NCBI RefSeq assembly: GCF_025200925.1
Contig: NZ_CP104174.1
Span: forward strand, 5,208,001-5,272,000
Length of the DNA: 64,000 nt
Reading direction: 5' to 3'
Source: Bradyrhizobium sp. CB1015
GTDB taxonomy: Bacteria > Pseudomonadota > Alphaproteobacteria > Rhizobiales > Xanthobacteraceae
Shown here: one piece after another, positions 54,212 through 63,927 of the stretch
How positions within the stretch are numbered: position 1 is the first letter of the stretch
Layout: the number at the start of each line of letters is the position of its first letter
The notes under the pieces: generated by a model
What the model was told of the DNA's origin: nothing
Database searches by the model: none
Seen by the model: only the letters and a program-made list of their open reading frames with translations
Translations under genes and position numbers: made by a program

Positions 54212-55135
54212 TTACTTCTTGCCGCTGGCCGCGGCGACCTCGGCCGCGAAGTCGCTTTCCTGCTTCTCGATTCCCTCGCCGAGAGCATAGCGCACAAAGC
54301 CGGCGATCTTCACAGCGCCGCCGACCTTGCCCTCGGCCTCCTTCACCGCCTGCGCCACCGACTTGCCGGTGTCGTGGATGAAGGCCTGCTCGAGCAGGCA
54401 GACTTCCTTGTAGTAGGTCTTGAGGCCGGACTCGACGATCTTCTCGATCACGTTCTCGGGCTTGCCCTGCTGACGGTACTTGTCGGCCAGCACGTCCTTC
54501 TCGCGCTTGACCACGGCCGGATCGAGGCCGGACGGATCGAGCGCCAGGGGGTTGGCAGCCGCAACATGCATCGCGATCTGGCGGCCGAGCGCTGCGAGCT
54601 CGTCGGCCTTGCCCGGCGATTCCAGCGCCACGATCACCCCCATCTTGCCGGCGCCCTCGATGACGGCACCGTGGACGTAGTGCGAGACCACGCCCTGGCT
54701 CACCTCGAGCTGGGCGGCGCGGCGCAGCGTCATATTCTCGCCGATGGTGGCGATCGCATCATTGATCGCGGTTTCGACCGTGACGTCGCCGACCTTGGCG
54801 GCCTTGATCTTCTCGACGTCGGCACCGACGTCGAACGCGACCTGGGCGATCATCTTGACCAGGCCCTGGAACTGGCCGTTGCGCGCGACGAAGTCGGTCT
54901 CGGAATTGACCTCGACCACGACGCCCTTGGTGCCCTTGGTGAGCGCGCCGATCAGGCCCTCGGCCGCGACGCGGCCCGACTTCTTGGCGGCCTTCGACAG
55001 ACCCTTCTTGCGCAGCCAGTCCTGCGCCGCTTCCATGTCGCCAGCGGTCTCGGTGAGCGCGGCCTTGCAGTCCATCATGCCCGCGCCGGTCGATTCGCGC
55101 AGGTCCTTGACCATCGCAGCTGTGATCGTTGCCAT
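54212..55135 (-). CDS. tsf: Elongation factor Ts
   Basis: Nucleotide exchange factor for EF-Tu. 307 residues. N-terminal UBA-like domain with [30 protein letters not shown], core [12 protein letters not shown] and [10 protein letters not shown] region. Co-transcribed with rpsB, 133 bases after its stop. Confidence 0.97.
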   Translation of the reverse strand: MATITAAMVKDLRESTGAGMMDCKAALTETAGDMEAAQDWLRKKGLSKAAKKSGRVAAEGLIGALTKGTKGVVVEVNSETDFVARNGQFQGLVKMIAQVAFDVGADVEKIKAAKVGDVTVETAINDAIATIGENMTLRRAAQLEVSQGVVSHYVHGAVIEGAGKMGVIVALESPGKADELAALGRQIAMHVAAANPLALDPSGLDPAVVKREKDVLADKYRQQGKPENVIEKIVESGLKTYYKEVCLLEQAFIHDTGKSVAQAVKEAEGKVGGAVKIAGFVRYALGEGIEKQESDFAAEVAAASGKK

Positions 55136-55268
55136 CGTTGAAAATCCTTTGTGCCTGCCGGTTTGCCGCGGCGTGGCATCGAATCGCCCCGCCGCGGCCC
55201 ATCTCAGGAATTCGCGTCAACTGAAATGGTGGCCGGACCCTATCCGGCCAACCCATCGCTCTTTTTGA

Positions 55269-56264
55269 CTATTCCGCTTCCGCGGTCAGCGCCTTGGCCT
55301 TGGCCACCCAGGCATCCGCGCGGCTCGGCAGACCGACTTCTTCGCCGATCGTGTGCGCGGTGTCGTGGTCGAGCTCGGCGAGCTGCCAGTAGTGGAAGAT
55401 GCCGAGGTCGTTAAACTTCTTCTCGATCGCACCCGATACGCCCGGGAGCTTCTTGAGGTCGTCGGCAGTGCCGCGCGGACCCGCAAGGCCCTGGAAGCCG
55501 CTCGAGGAAGGCGCCGGCAGCTCTTCGGCGATCGGCTGGGCCGAAGCGCCGACATCGACGCCCGAATCGCCCTGGGCGCGCGAGATGCCATCGATCGCCG
55601 CACGCGCGATCAGATCGCAGTACAACGAGATGGCACGGCCGGCGTCGTCATTGCCGGGGACCACATAGGTGATGCCCTTGGGGTCGGAATTGGTGTCGAC
55701 GATCGCGGCGACCGGAATGTTGAGCCGCTGGGCCTCCTGGATCGCGATGTCTTCCTTGTTGGTGTCGATCACGAAGATCAGGTCGGGCAGACCGCCCATG
55801 TCCTTGATGCCGCCGAGCGAGCGGTCGAGCTTGTCGCGCTCGCGCTGAAGCGTCAGGCGCTCCTTCTTCGTGTAGGAATTGGCTTCGCCGCCCGAGAGCA
55901 CGTCGTCGAGGTGACGCAGGCGCTTGATCGAGGCCGAGATCGTCTTCCAATTGGTCAGCGTGCCGCCGAGCCAGCGCGAATTGACGAAATACTGCGCGCA
56001 GCGCTTGGCCGCGTCGGCGACGCCGTCCTGGGCCTGGCGCTTGGTGCCGACGAACAGGATGCGGCCGCCCTTGGCCACCGTGTCGCTGACGGCCTGGAGG
56101 GCCTGGTGCAGCATCGGCACGGTCTGGGCGAGGTCGACGATGTGGATGTTGTTGCGGGTGCCGAAAATGAACGGAGCCATTTTCGGATTCCAGCGGTGAG
56201 ACTGGTGACCAAAGTGCACGCCAGCTTCGAGCAGCTGACGCATAGTGAAATCGGGTAGCGCCAT
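55269..56264 (-). CDS. rpsB: Ribosomal protein S2 with C-terminal extension
   Basis: A 331-residue S2, about 90 longer than E. coli S2. The core is standard: [51 protein letters not shown]. The extra C-terminus holds a helix-hairpin-helix segment ([45 protein letters not shown]) typical of Rhizobiales S2. The longer upstream frame is rejected in favour of the conserved MALPDF start. Confidence 0.97.
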   Translation of the reverse strand: MALPDFTMRQLLEAGVHFGHQSHRWNPKMAPFIFGTRNNIHIVDLAQTVPMLHQALQAVSDTVAKGGRILFVGTKRQAQDGVADAAKRCAQYFVNSRWLGGTLTNWKTISASIKRLRHLDDVLSGGEANSYTKKERLTLQRERDKLDRSLGGIKDMGGLPDLIFVIDTNKEDIAIQEAQRLNIPVAAIVDTNSDPKGITYVVPGNDDAGRAISLYCDLIARAAIDGISRAQGDSGVDVGASAQPIAEELPAPSSSGFQGLAGPRGTADDLKKLPGVSGAIEKKFNDLGIFHYWQLAELDHDTAHTIGEEVGLPSRADAWVAKAKALTAEAE

Positions 56265-56476
56265 CGTTCTAATTCTCCGGTTGGTTCCTCCGGAAACGTG
56301 TGAGCAAAACGGAGCGTTCTCGCCCCGGCTGCCACCGGACGGCCTTGTGAGCCATGTTTCCGTGTGAGATGGCGCGCTATATAGCGCCATTTCGGCCAGA
56401 AGCAAGGAAATAACGGGCCTTTGGGGACGCCTCTAGGCTGCTGTCGCATCCCAGCGTCCCCTGCCCCTTGAGCCTC

Positions 56477-59146
56477 CTAACACCTGGGCTGGCCCTGCGG
56501 GCAGCTCTTCGGTGGCGGGCCGGCCTGCCGCGGAGGCGCATGCGGCGCCGGATGCGGCGCGGCGGCCATCGGCGGCGGCGCCGGTCGGGCGACCGGCGGC
56601 GGTGACGGCGGCGCTGCCCGTGCAACCGGCGGCGGAGGTGGGGCCGGCCGCGCCATCGCTGGCGGAGGCGGCGCCGGCCGGGCAACAGGCGGCGGTGGCG
56701 CCGGCCGGGCAACAGGCGGCGGTGGCGCCGGCCGCGCCACGGCGACGGGCGGAGGCGCGGCCCGCGGCGGCGGAGCTGGCGCAACCCGCGGCGGGGGCGG
56801 CGGCGTCGGCCTTGCCAGAGCCTGGGGGTGCGGAGACGCAGCGGCGGGCCTGGCGGCCTGCGGCGGTGGTGGTGGCGCGGGCCGATGCTCCTGAACTCCG
56901 GACGGTGCCCGCGCCGCCACGGGCGGCGGCGGAGGTGGCGCGGGTTTGACCGCAGTCGGGGCGGCGGGCTTGCCGGAGGCCGCGCTCGGTGGCGGCAAAG
57001 CGCCCGGCTGAGGCCCGGCCGGCCGGCCGCGCAGGTCAGGCGCGGGCGGGGTCGTTGTCCCCGGCGGCCTGGGCAGGGCCGCGGACGGATTCGTCGCATT
57101 TCCGGAAGCCGGCGGGTGGTTGGGCGTCGTCGCCGCGTTCGGCTGCGCCGGCGGGATGTTGCCGCTCGGCGCCGTGGCGGTCGCGGCGGGCTTGCCAAGG
57201 GATGGAACAGTTCCGGGCGCGGCCCCTGCCCCGGCCGGCGGTCCGCCGGGGGTGCCGGGCACGGGCAGCGTATTGGCCGGTGGCAGCTTGGTCGGCGCCA
57301 GCGCTTGAGGGGTTGCGGCGGCGCTGCCGGCGGGAGCGTTCGCGGTCGGACTCGGTGTGCCGCCCGGCGTCCCGGTCCCGGGCGCCGCTGCGGCCGGCGG
57401 GCTGCCGGGAACTCCCGGCGCCGGCGCGGTATTGGCCTGCGGCAGCTTGGCGCCTGCCGGCGGCTGCGCTGTCGTGCCAGGAGCGACATTGGCCGGAGCC
57501 GGTGCCGGGATACCCGGCCTCGCCGTCGGCTGGATCGTCGCGCTCGGCGGCATCGGCGCCTTGCCCTGCTGGATCAGGGCGGCACGTTGGACGACCGCCT
57601 GCGGTATGGCCGGACCTGCCGGCGTGGCGCGGCCGGCAACCGCGGGCGCCAGATTGCCCGGTCCGGGCGCCGGTCCCGCGGCCGGCGGCGGGGCCGGCGG
57701 GCGGTTGATCACGGTGTTGATGACCGTGGTGTTGTGGATGTTCTGGTAGATGATGTTGTTCGGCGGCGGCGCGACATAGACCGGCGGCCTGACGAACACC
57801 GGGATCGGCACGAACACCGGCTGCGGCAACACGAACAGGCCGACCACGGGCAGCGGCGGCGGCAGCACGACGAAATCCGGCGGCGGCGGCGGCAGATAAT
57901 AGACCGGCGGCGGCGGTGGCGGCGCGAAGCCGAAATCGGGATCGCTGAAATACAGCACGGGACGGTCGACATAGACCACCTCCTCCGGCGGCGGTGGCGG
58001 CACGTCGTAGTCGATCATCGCGAAGGTCGGCGGCGGCTCGGGCGGCGCGGTGAGGATCGCAAGGCGGCGCCGTGCGTCCGCCGCATGCGGCCCGCGGGGA
58101 TAGCGGCGCAGATACGACCAATAGGCCTCCGGCGTGTCGGTGCGGTAGGTCCGCCGCCAGGTGATAGCTTCGCGGCGCGCGGCAACGATCGCCATCACGC
58201 GCTTGGCGAGCGGGTCGTTCGGGTAGGCCGCGAGAAACTCCTCATAGGCCGGCAGCGTGTCGCGCTCGAGCGCGGCGGCATAGGCATCCTGCACGCCGAG
58301 ATCGCGGATCGGCTTGCTCCGGATCGCGGCGACCTGGTCGGGCGCAGCCTGCGGCGGCGGCGCATCGGGCGCGCGCTCGAAGAACGAGAATGGCGCCGAG
58401 ATCTTCTGCTCGTTCCAGGGCACTTGCGCGCCCTTGGAGGCCTCGTTGACGCGCAGGCGGACGCGGTCGAACACCTCGGGCAGCGGCAGGCCGCCGGTGC
58501 GGATCATCTCGGCGAGCGACTGCGCGTAGATGCCGTAGGGCCCCGGCTCCTCCGGCGCCACCGTGCCGGGCGCGGCGTTGAAGGCGATCAGCATGTTCGG
58601 CTCCGGCTCGACCAGCGCCAGACCGCTCGCGATCGGCTGTCCGCCCTCGATGAAGGGCTGCGCCCGGGCGGCGTCGAGCACCACGATATTGGCCTTGAGC
58701 GGAATCGACGCGAGCTGGCGCGCATAGTCGCTGATGCGCAGGGCCTCGGTCGGTATGTCGGTGTCGCGGCTGATGTTGGAATCGACCGGGATGAAATAGT
58801 TCTCGCCGGCGAGCTGCACGCCGTAGCCGGCAAGATAGATCATCGCGACGGTGCCCGAGCCCGACGCCTGGGCCTTCTGGATGAAATCGCGCAAGCTCTT
58901 GCGCAGCGTATCGCCGTCGAGATCGCGCGCGCCGACCACGTCGAAGCCCGCCGCCTGCAGCGTCTGCGCGATCAGGCCGGCATCGTTCGCGGTGGTCGCC
59001 AGCGGCGACTTGGCATAGGCGCCGTTGCCGACCACGAGCGCGATGCGCTTTTCCTGCTGCTGGGCGCGCGCCTGGTGCGGCGCGCCCGCGACAAGGGCCA
59101 CCATGGGCAAGAGAAGGCAGAGGAAGACTTTGAGCGTCCCACGCAT
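56477..59146 (-). CDS. Caspase-fold (peptidase C14-like) protein without catalytic dyad, Pro-rich tail
   Basis: About 889 residues. A signal peptide (MRGTLKVFLCLLLPMVALVAG, cleavage near ARA) precedes a caspase-like domain: KRIALVVGNGAYAKSPLATTANDA, a helical AGLIAQTLQAAGFDV and FIQKAQ. In active family members A-G-H-G and D-A-C-R carry the His and Cys; here they read AGYGVQ (Tyr108) and LDAARAQPF (Ala160). So it is probably not a protease. After about residue 300 there is a repeat-like linker and then 500 residues of Pro/Ala/Gly-rich sequence, with GRGG and VYYLPPPPPD segments. Likely a periplasmic or surface scaffold. Confidence 0.78.
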   Translation of the reverse strand: MRGTLKVFLCLLLPMVALVAGAPHQARAQQQEKRIALVVGNGAYAKSPLATTANDAGLIAQTLQAAGFDVVGARDLDGDTLRKSLRDFIQKAQASGSGTVAMIYLAGYGVQLAGENYFIPVDSNISRDTDIPTEALRISDYARQLASIPLKANIVVLDAARAQPFIEGGQPIASGLALVEPEPNMLIAFNAAPGTVAPEEPGPYGIYAQSLAEMIRTGGLPLPEVFDRVRLRVNEASKGAQVPWNEQKISAPFSFFERAPDAPPPQAAPDQVAAIRSKPIRDLGVQDAYAAALERDTLPAYEEFLAAYPNDPLAKRVMAIVAARREAITWRRTYRTDTPEAYWSYLRRYPRGPHAADARRRLAILTAPPEPPPTFAMIDYDVPPPPPEEVVYVDRPVLYFSDPDFGFAPPPPPPVYYLPPPPPDFVVLPPPLPVVGLFVLPQPVFVPIPVFVRPPVYVAPPPNNIIYQNIHNTTVINTVINRPPAPPPAAGPAPGPGNLAPAVAGRATPAGPAIPQAVVQRAALIQQGKAPMPPSATIQPTARPGIPAPAPANVAPGTTAQPPAGAKLPQANTAPAPGVPGSPPAAAAPGTGTPGGTPSPTANAPAGSAAATPQALAPTKLPPANTLPVPGTPGGPPAGAGAAPGTVPSLGKPAATATAPSGNIPPAQPNAATTPNHPPASGNATNPSAALPRPPGTTTPPAPDLRGRPAGPQPGALPPPSAASGKPAAPTAVKPAPPPPPPVAARAPSGVQEHRPAPPPPPQAARPAAASPHPQALARPTPPPPPRVAPAPPPRAAPPPVAVARPAPPPPVARPAPPPPVARPAPPPPAMARPAPPPPPVARAAPPSPPPVARPAPPPMAAAPHPAPHAPPRQAGPPPKSCPQGQPRC

Positions 59147-59365
59147 TGGCTTGTGCCCGCTATTGTTGTTGAGGTGGCCACCGCGTATCTGGCGCGCGGC
59201 CAGCTGAATGGCACTTGAACGAGATGCCCGGATTGAGGCGGCGACATGGCCGCGCCGCTGCCGGCGTGAGGCCAGCGTAAGATGCACGACGAGGCGGTCT
59301 TCCCGCCTCGGCCCTCAGTTCACGCCATGCTGCGAGGCCGAAGCCAATGAACGCCTCACGCGCGC

Positions 59366-59887
59366 CTATTCGGCGAGTCGAAGCTCTGCAACCGTCGTCC
59401 GCGCAGCCTGTTCCTCCAGCGGCAGGAAATCCAGGGGCCCCTGATTCTTGTAACCAGAGGTAATCGCGAGCGTGAGGCCCCAGCCGAGCAATCCCGTACT
59501 CGAATTTGCGATGATCGCGTTTTTTCGCTCGCTGAAGCGCGCCACGAAGAACAAGGTCTGGCCCGATCGAGCGTTGAAGTCCACACGCGTGACACCGAGC
59601 GCGGCCTCTTCCGCCACGAATTGATGTTGGCCCGCCGGCCGGTCGACATAGACGTATGTCCCGGTCTTCAGACCCTTGATCGGTGTTCCATCGATACTGA
59701 ATGCCCAGTCGGGATCGCCAAGCCCGCCGAAGCCCTTTTCGCGAAGGACGACCACACGTGCATGCCCTGCTTTCGGTGGACCGATCTTTCGCTCCGTTGC
59801 CGAATAGTCGAGCCCGCTCCTAGCGGTTTCACAGCCGCACAGCAACACGGCGGCCACGAATAGTACCAGCCCACGCAATATCATCAC
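59366..59887 (-). CDS. Lipoprotein, DUF2846-like
   Basis: A 173-residue protein. Lipobox LLCGC after a hydrophobic start MMILRGLVLFVAAVLL, so it is membrane-anchored after signal peptidase II. Beta-rich remainder: ARVVVLREKGFGG, WAFSIDGTPIKGLKTGTYVYVDRPAGQHQF, DFNARSGQTLFFVARF. Resembles DUF2846 lipoproteins that bind hydrophobic ligands or stabilise envelope assemblies; unproven. Confidence 0.78.
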   Translation of the reverse strand: MMILRGLVLFVAAVLLCGCETARSGLDYSATERKIGPPKAGHARVVVLREKGFGGLGDPDWAFSIDGTPIKGLKTGTYVYVDRPAGQHQFVAEEAALGVTRVDFNARSGQTLFFVARFSERKNAIIANSSTGLLGWGLTLAITSGYKNQGPLDFLPLEEQAARTTVAELRLAE

Positions 59888-59967
59888 GCCCCCAGAGCTT
59901 CCCGGGAAGCATCCTAATGGGAAACACCGCCTGGTTGCAACAGCACGACCACGACCACCGAGCCAGA

Positions 59968-62900
59968 CTAAAGCTGCTGCACGTCCACAACGCCCGCGAC
60001 CGCCTTGATCGCGCCGGCGATCTGCGGCGAGACCTTGAAGCGGCCGGGCAGCTTCATCTCCACCTCGGTCTCGAGGTCGAGCATCATCACCAGCGAGACC
60101 TCGCCGTCGCCGTTGGAGCGCGGTGCGATGCCGGGACTGCCGACCTTCGGCGCACCGCCGTTGGAAGCCGCCATGTCGGGCCCGGCGAGACGCTTGGCGA
60201 TCGAGTCCAGCGGCTTGGTGTCGCGCAGGAAGATGCGCAGGCCCTTCTGCGTCTTCGCCGCGGCATCGTCGAGCGGCTCGGCATGCAGCACGCGGGCGCG
60301 GACGTCCTCGCCCTGGAGCTCGGCCCCTAGCTGAAGCAGCACGGCCGCACCCGGCTCCAGCACGTCACGGTATTGCGCAAGGCCTTCCGAGAACAGCACC
60401 GCCTCGAAATGGCCGGTAGGATCGGACAGTCCCATGATGCCCATCTTGTTGCCGGTCTTGGTGCGCCGCTCCATGCGCGAGACCACGGTCGCGGCGACCT
60501 TGCCGGCGGTGGCGCCGGTCTTCACCGCGCGCGAGAACTCGGCCCAGCTCTGCACCCGCAGCCGCTTCAAGACGGTGGCGTAATCGTCGAGCGGATGTCC
60601 CGACAGGAAGAAGCCGATCGCGTCGTATTCGCGCCGCAGCCGCTCGGCCGGCAGCCACGGCTCGACCTGCGGCAGCATGATGGTCGGCGCATCCGCCGAC
60701 ATGCCGAACATGTCGTTCTGGCCGATGGTCGCAGCTTCATGCGCCCGCTGGCAGGCGGCGAGGATCGCGTCCGCACCGGCAAAGACGCGCGCCCGGTTCG
60801 GCTCCAGCGTGTCGAAGGCGCCGGCAGCGGCGAGACTTTCGATGATGCGCTTGTTGATCGCGCGCGGCGAGACGCGCGCGGCGAAATCGGCGAGCGAGGT
60901 GAACAGGCCGCCTCGGGTGCGCTCCGCGATGATCTGCTCGATCGCCTGGATACCGACGCCCTTGAGCGCGGCGAGCGCGTAGTAGATCGTGTTCTCGCCA
61001 ACGTCGAAGGTCGCGCCCGACCGGTTGATGTTCGGCGGCTCGACCTTGATGCCGAGGCGCTGCGCCTCGGAACGGAATTCGGAGAGCTTGTCGGTGTTGT
61101 TCAGATCGAGCGTCATGGACGCGGCGATGAACTCCACCGGATAATGCGCCTTCATGTAGGCGGTGTGGTAGGACACCAGCGCGTAGGCCGCCGCGTGGCT
61201 CTTGTTGAAGCCGTAGTCGGCGAATTTCGCGAGCAGCTCGAAGATCGTCTCGGCCTGCCCCTTCGGCACACCGTTCTTCACCGCGCCGGCGACGAAGATG
61301 TCGCGCTGCTTGTCCATCTCGGCGCGGATCTTCTTGCCCATGGCGCGGCGCAGCAGGTCGGCGTCGCCGAGCGAATAGCCCGACATCACCTGCGCGATCT
61401 GCATCACCTGTTCCTGGTAGATGATGACGCCGAAGGTCTCCTTCAGGATCGGCTCCAGCACGGGATGCAGATATTCCGGCTCCTCGTCGCCGTGCTTGCG
61501 GGCGCAATAGGTCGGGATGTTCGCCATCGGGCCCGGCCGATAGAGCGCGACCAGCGCGATGATGTCCTCGAAACGGTCAGGGCGCATGTCGATCAGCGCC
61601 CGCCGCATGCCCTGGCTTTCAACCTGGAACACGCCGACCACGTCGCCGCGCGCCAGCATCTGGTAGCTCTCGGCATCGTCGATCGGCAGCGTGGCGAGAT
61701 CGACATGGATGCCGCGCGGCTTCAGCAGCTTGCAGGCGACGTCGAGCACGGTGAGCGTCTTCAGGCCGAGGAAGTCGAACTTCACGAGCCCCGCAGGCTC
61801 GACCCATTTCATATTGAACTGGGTCACCGGCATGTCGGATTTGGGATCGCGGTAGAGCGGCACGAGCTCGCTCAACGGACGATCGCCGATCACGATGCCG
61901 GCTGCGTGGGTCGAGGCGTGGCGGGTCAGGCCTTCGAGACGCTGGGCGATGTCGAAGGCGCGCGCCACCACGGGATCTTCATCGCGGAACGCCTGCAGCT
62001 TCGGCTCGCTCTCGATCGCGGCGGCCAGCGTCACCGGCGCCGCTGGATTCTGCGGCACCAGCTTGGTCAGCTTGTCGACCTGGCCATAGGGCATCTGCAG
62101 CACGCGGCCGACGTCGCGCAGCACGCCGCGCGCCTGCAGCGTACCGAAGGTGATGATCTGCGCGACCTGATCGCGGCCGTAGCGCTGCTGGACGTAACTG
62201 ATCACCTCGCCACGGCGGTCCTGGCAGAAGTCGATGTCGAAGTCCGGCATCGAGACGCGTTCCGGATTGAGGAAGCGCTCGAACAGCAGGCCGAACTTGA
62301 TCGGATCGAGGTCGGTGATGGTCAGCGCCCAAGCCACCAGCGAGCCCGCGCCGGAGCCGCGGCCCGGTCCGACGGGAATGCCCTGGCTCTTCGCCCATTT
62401 GATGAAGTCGGACACGATCAGGAAGTAGCCCGCGTATTTCATGCGGGTGATGACGTCGAGCTCGAAGGCGAGACGCTTGGCGTAGGTCTCTTCCGTCGTG
62501 CCCTGCGACAGGCCGTGGACGCTGAGGCGCTTGGCCAGCCCCTCCTCCGCCTGCCGCTTCAATTCGGCGGCCTCGACCGCGGCGGCGTCCGAGCTCTGCG
62601 CAGCGCCCACGGTGAAGAACGGCAGGATGGGCTTGCGCGTCATCGGCCGGAACGAGCAGCGCTCGGCGATCTCCACCGTCGAGGCCAGCGCCTCCGGAAT
62701 GTCGGCGAACAGCACAGCCATCTCGGCACGCGTCTTGAAGCGATGATCCGGCGTCAGCTGCACGCGGTCGGTCTCGGCGATCAGCCGGCCGCCGGCGATG
62801 CAGAGCAGCGCATCATGCGCCTCGTAATCGTCGGTGGCCGCGAAATACGGCTCGTTGGTCGCAACCAGCGGCAGCCCCTTGGCGTAAGCGATGTCGATCA

Positions 62901-63471
62901 AGCCACCTTCGACGCGCCGCTCCTTCTCCGCGTTGTGGCGCTGCAATTCGATGTAGAGACGGTCGCCGAACAGAGCAGCGAGACGCTCGCATCGCGCCCC
63001 GGCGAGCTCGGCCATGCCACCGGCGAGCGCCAGCGAGATCGGCCCGTCCGGCCCGCCCGTCAGCGCGATCAGGCCCTCGGTCTCGCCCTCGAGCCAGTCG
63101 AGCTTGATGAACGGAGCATGGCTGTCCGGCGATTCCAGGAACGCGCGCGAGTTCAGCCGCATCAGGCTGCGATAGCCGCGCTCCTGCGCGGCGAGCAGCA
63201 CCACGCGCGACGGCCCCATCGCGTTGCGCGCGTTGGGATCCTGATCGCCGAAATCGATGGCGAGCTCGCAGCCGACGATCGGCTGGATCCCGGAGCCCGC
63301 CATCTTGTCGGAGAACTCCAGCGCGCCGAACAGATTGTCGGTGTCGGTCAGCGCCAGCGCGGGCTGGTGGTCTTTCTTGGCAAGCTCGGCGAGCTTGGCG
63401 ATCTTGATCGAGCCCTTGAGCAGCGAATAGGCCGAGTGAACGTGAAGGTGGACAAATCCGGCGCTCGGCAT
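59968..63471 (-). CDS. dnaE: DNA polymerase III alpha subunit
   Basis: The replicative polymerase, 1167 residues, DnaE1 type. PHP domain at the N-terminus (FVHLHVHSAYSLLKG), palm motifs PGRGSGAGSLVAWAL and MPDFDIDFCQDRR with catalytic Asp residues, tandem HhH, and OB-fold near the C-terminus with a short beta-binding region. Normal length. An SOS-type promoter lies upstream, but for a separate small gene. Confidence 0.97.
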   Translation of the reverse strand: MPSAGFVHLHVHSAYSLLKGSIKIAKLAELAKKDHQPALALTDTDNLFGALEFSDKMAGSGIQPIVGCELAIDFGDQDPNARNAMGPSRVVLLAAQERGYRSLMRLNSRAFLESPDSHAPFIKLDWLEGETEGLIALTGGPDGPISLALAGGMAELAGARCERLAALFGDRLYIELQRHNAEKERRVEGGLIDIAYAKGLPLVATNEPYFAATDDYEAHDALLCIAGGRLIAETDRVQLTPDHRFKTRAEMAVLFADIPEALASTVEIAERCSFRPMTRKPILPFFTVGAAQSSDAAAVEAAELKRQAEEGLAKRLSVHGLSQGTTEETYAKRLAFELDVITRMKYAGYFLIVSDFIKWAKSQGIPVGPGRGSGAGSLVAWALTITDLDPIKFGLLFERFLNPERVSMPDFDIDFCQDRRGEVISYVQQRYGRDQVAQIITFGTLQARGVLRDVGRVLQMPYGQVDKLTKLVPQNPAAPVTLAAAIESEPKLQAFRDEDPVVARAFDIAQRLEGLTRHASTHAAGIVIGDRPLSELVPLYRDPKSDMPVTQFNMKWVEPAGLVKFDFLGLKTLTVLDVACKLLKPRGIHVDLATLPIDDAESYQMLARGDVVGVFQVESQGMRRALIDMRPDRFEDIIALVALYRPGPMANIPTYCARKHGDEEPEYLHPVLEPILKETFGVIIYQEQVMQIAQVMSGYSLGDADLLRRAMGKKIRAEMDKQRDIFVAGAVKNGVPKGQAETIFELLAKFADYGFNKSHAAAYALVSYHTAYMKAHYPVEFIAASMTLDLNNTDKLSEFRSEAQRLGIKVEPPNINRSGATFDVGENTIYYALAALKGVGIQAIEQIIAERTRGGLFTSLADFAARVSPRAINKRIIESLAAAGAFDTLEPNRARVFAGADAILAACQRAHEAATIGQNDMFGMSADAPTIMLPQVEPWLPAERLRREYDAIGFFLSGHPLDDYATVLKRLRVQSWAEFSRAVKTGATAGKVAATVVSRMERRTKTGNKMGIMGLSDPTGHFEAVLFSEGLAQYRDVLEPGAAVLLQLGAELQGEDVRARVLHAEPLDDAAAKTQKGLRIFLRDTKPLDSIAKRLAGPDMAASNGGAPKVGSPGIAPRSNGDGEVSLVMMLDLETEVEMKLPGRFKVSPQIAGAIKAVAGVVDVQQL

Positions 63472-63655
63472 GGTCGCGTGACGGCCTCTTGCAGATGAGA
63501 TGGAGCGGTCGCCGGCTCCTCAAGGCATCATGCACTCGCGCGGCCGACTCGCCTTGCAATGGTGGGGTCTCACAGCTTCAGAGTCCACGACGGAGCGGCC
63601 GCTTCGTCGCGTCGTCCCGCTTTTCCCCAACCGGGCCAGCCCCGGAACCGCAGGA

Positions 63656-63754
63656 TCAAAGCTGCGGGATAACCTGGGCCCAGATCGCGATCATCCCGAC
63701 GAACAGCGTGATGGACGCCAGTGCAGCCGCCTCTTCCACGAAAATCCTGAACAT
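63656..63754 (-). CDS. 32-residue SOS-controlled membrane peptide
   Basis: Starts MFRIFVEEAA and ends WAQVIPQL, with a single hydrophobic helix (ALASITLFVGMIAIWA). ATG after a GGGAGCGAG stretch. A promoter with two perfect LexA boxes (63773-63816) directs transcription toward it. In size, topology and SOS control it resembles Caulobacter SidA (29 residues, inhibits FtsW and division) and E. coli TisB (29 residues, membrane-depolarising toxin). Homology to either is not claimed. Confidence 0.75.
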   Translation of the reverse strand: MFRIFVEEAAALASITLFVGMIAIWAQVIPQL

Positions 63755-63772
63755 GGTCTCGCTCCCTCGCTA

Positions 63773-63816
63773 GAACGTATGAAGAACATTGTTCTCATTT
63801 TGTTCTCAAGAGTCAA
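63773..63816 (-). promoter_or_regulatory. SOS promoter with two perfect LexA boxes
   Basis: Reading the minus strand: -35 TTGACT (63816-63811), 17 bases, -10 AACAAT (63793-63788). One LexA box, GAAC-N7-GAAC (63805-63791), lies in the spacer up to the -10; the other, GTTC-N7-GTTC (63787-63773), covers the start region. Both half sites are exact in both boxes, so tight LexA repression is predicted. Confidence 0.85.
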
Positions 63817-63871
63817 GCCTGACCAGAGATCTCGCAGCGCAATGGTTAACTTGCTGAATGCACACAATAAA

Positions 63872-63898
63872 AAAGCCCCGGCCGACCGCCGGGGCTTT
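63872..63898 (-). terminator. Intrinsic terminator
   Basis: A 10-bp stem AAAGCCCCGG / CCGGGGCTTT with a 7-base loop, followed on the minus strand by a T-rich tract (TTTTTTATTG). It ends the beta-barrel gene that starts beyond the window. Confidence 0.88.
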
Positions 63899-63927
63899 CG
63901 ATGACCGCTCGCAGAGAGCGATCGGTA

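Noticed and set aside
57036..58121. Alternative frame inside the Pro-rich tail of the caspase-like gene
   Set aside because: Arises from repetitive GC-rich codons. The chosen frame is continuous with the caspase-like domain.
60373..63498. Open frame of 1041 codons on the plus strand opposite dnaE
   Set aside because: Shadow of high-GC dnaE codon usage. The composition is Arg/Asp/Glu/His-rich with no motif, and dnaE is complete and unmistakable on the other strand.
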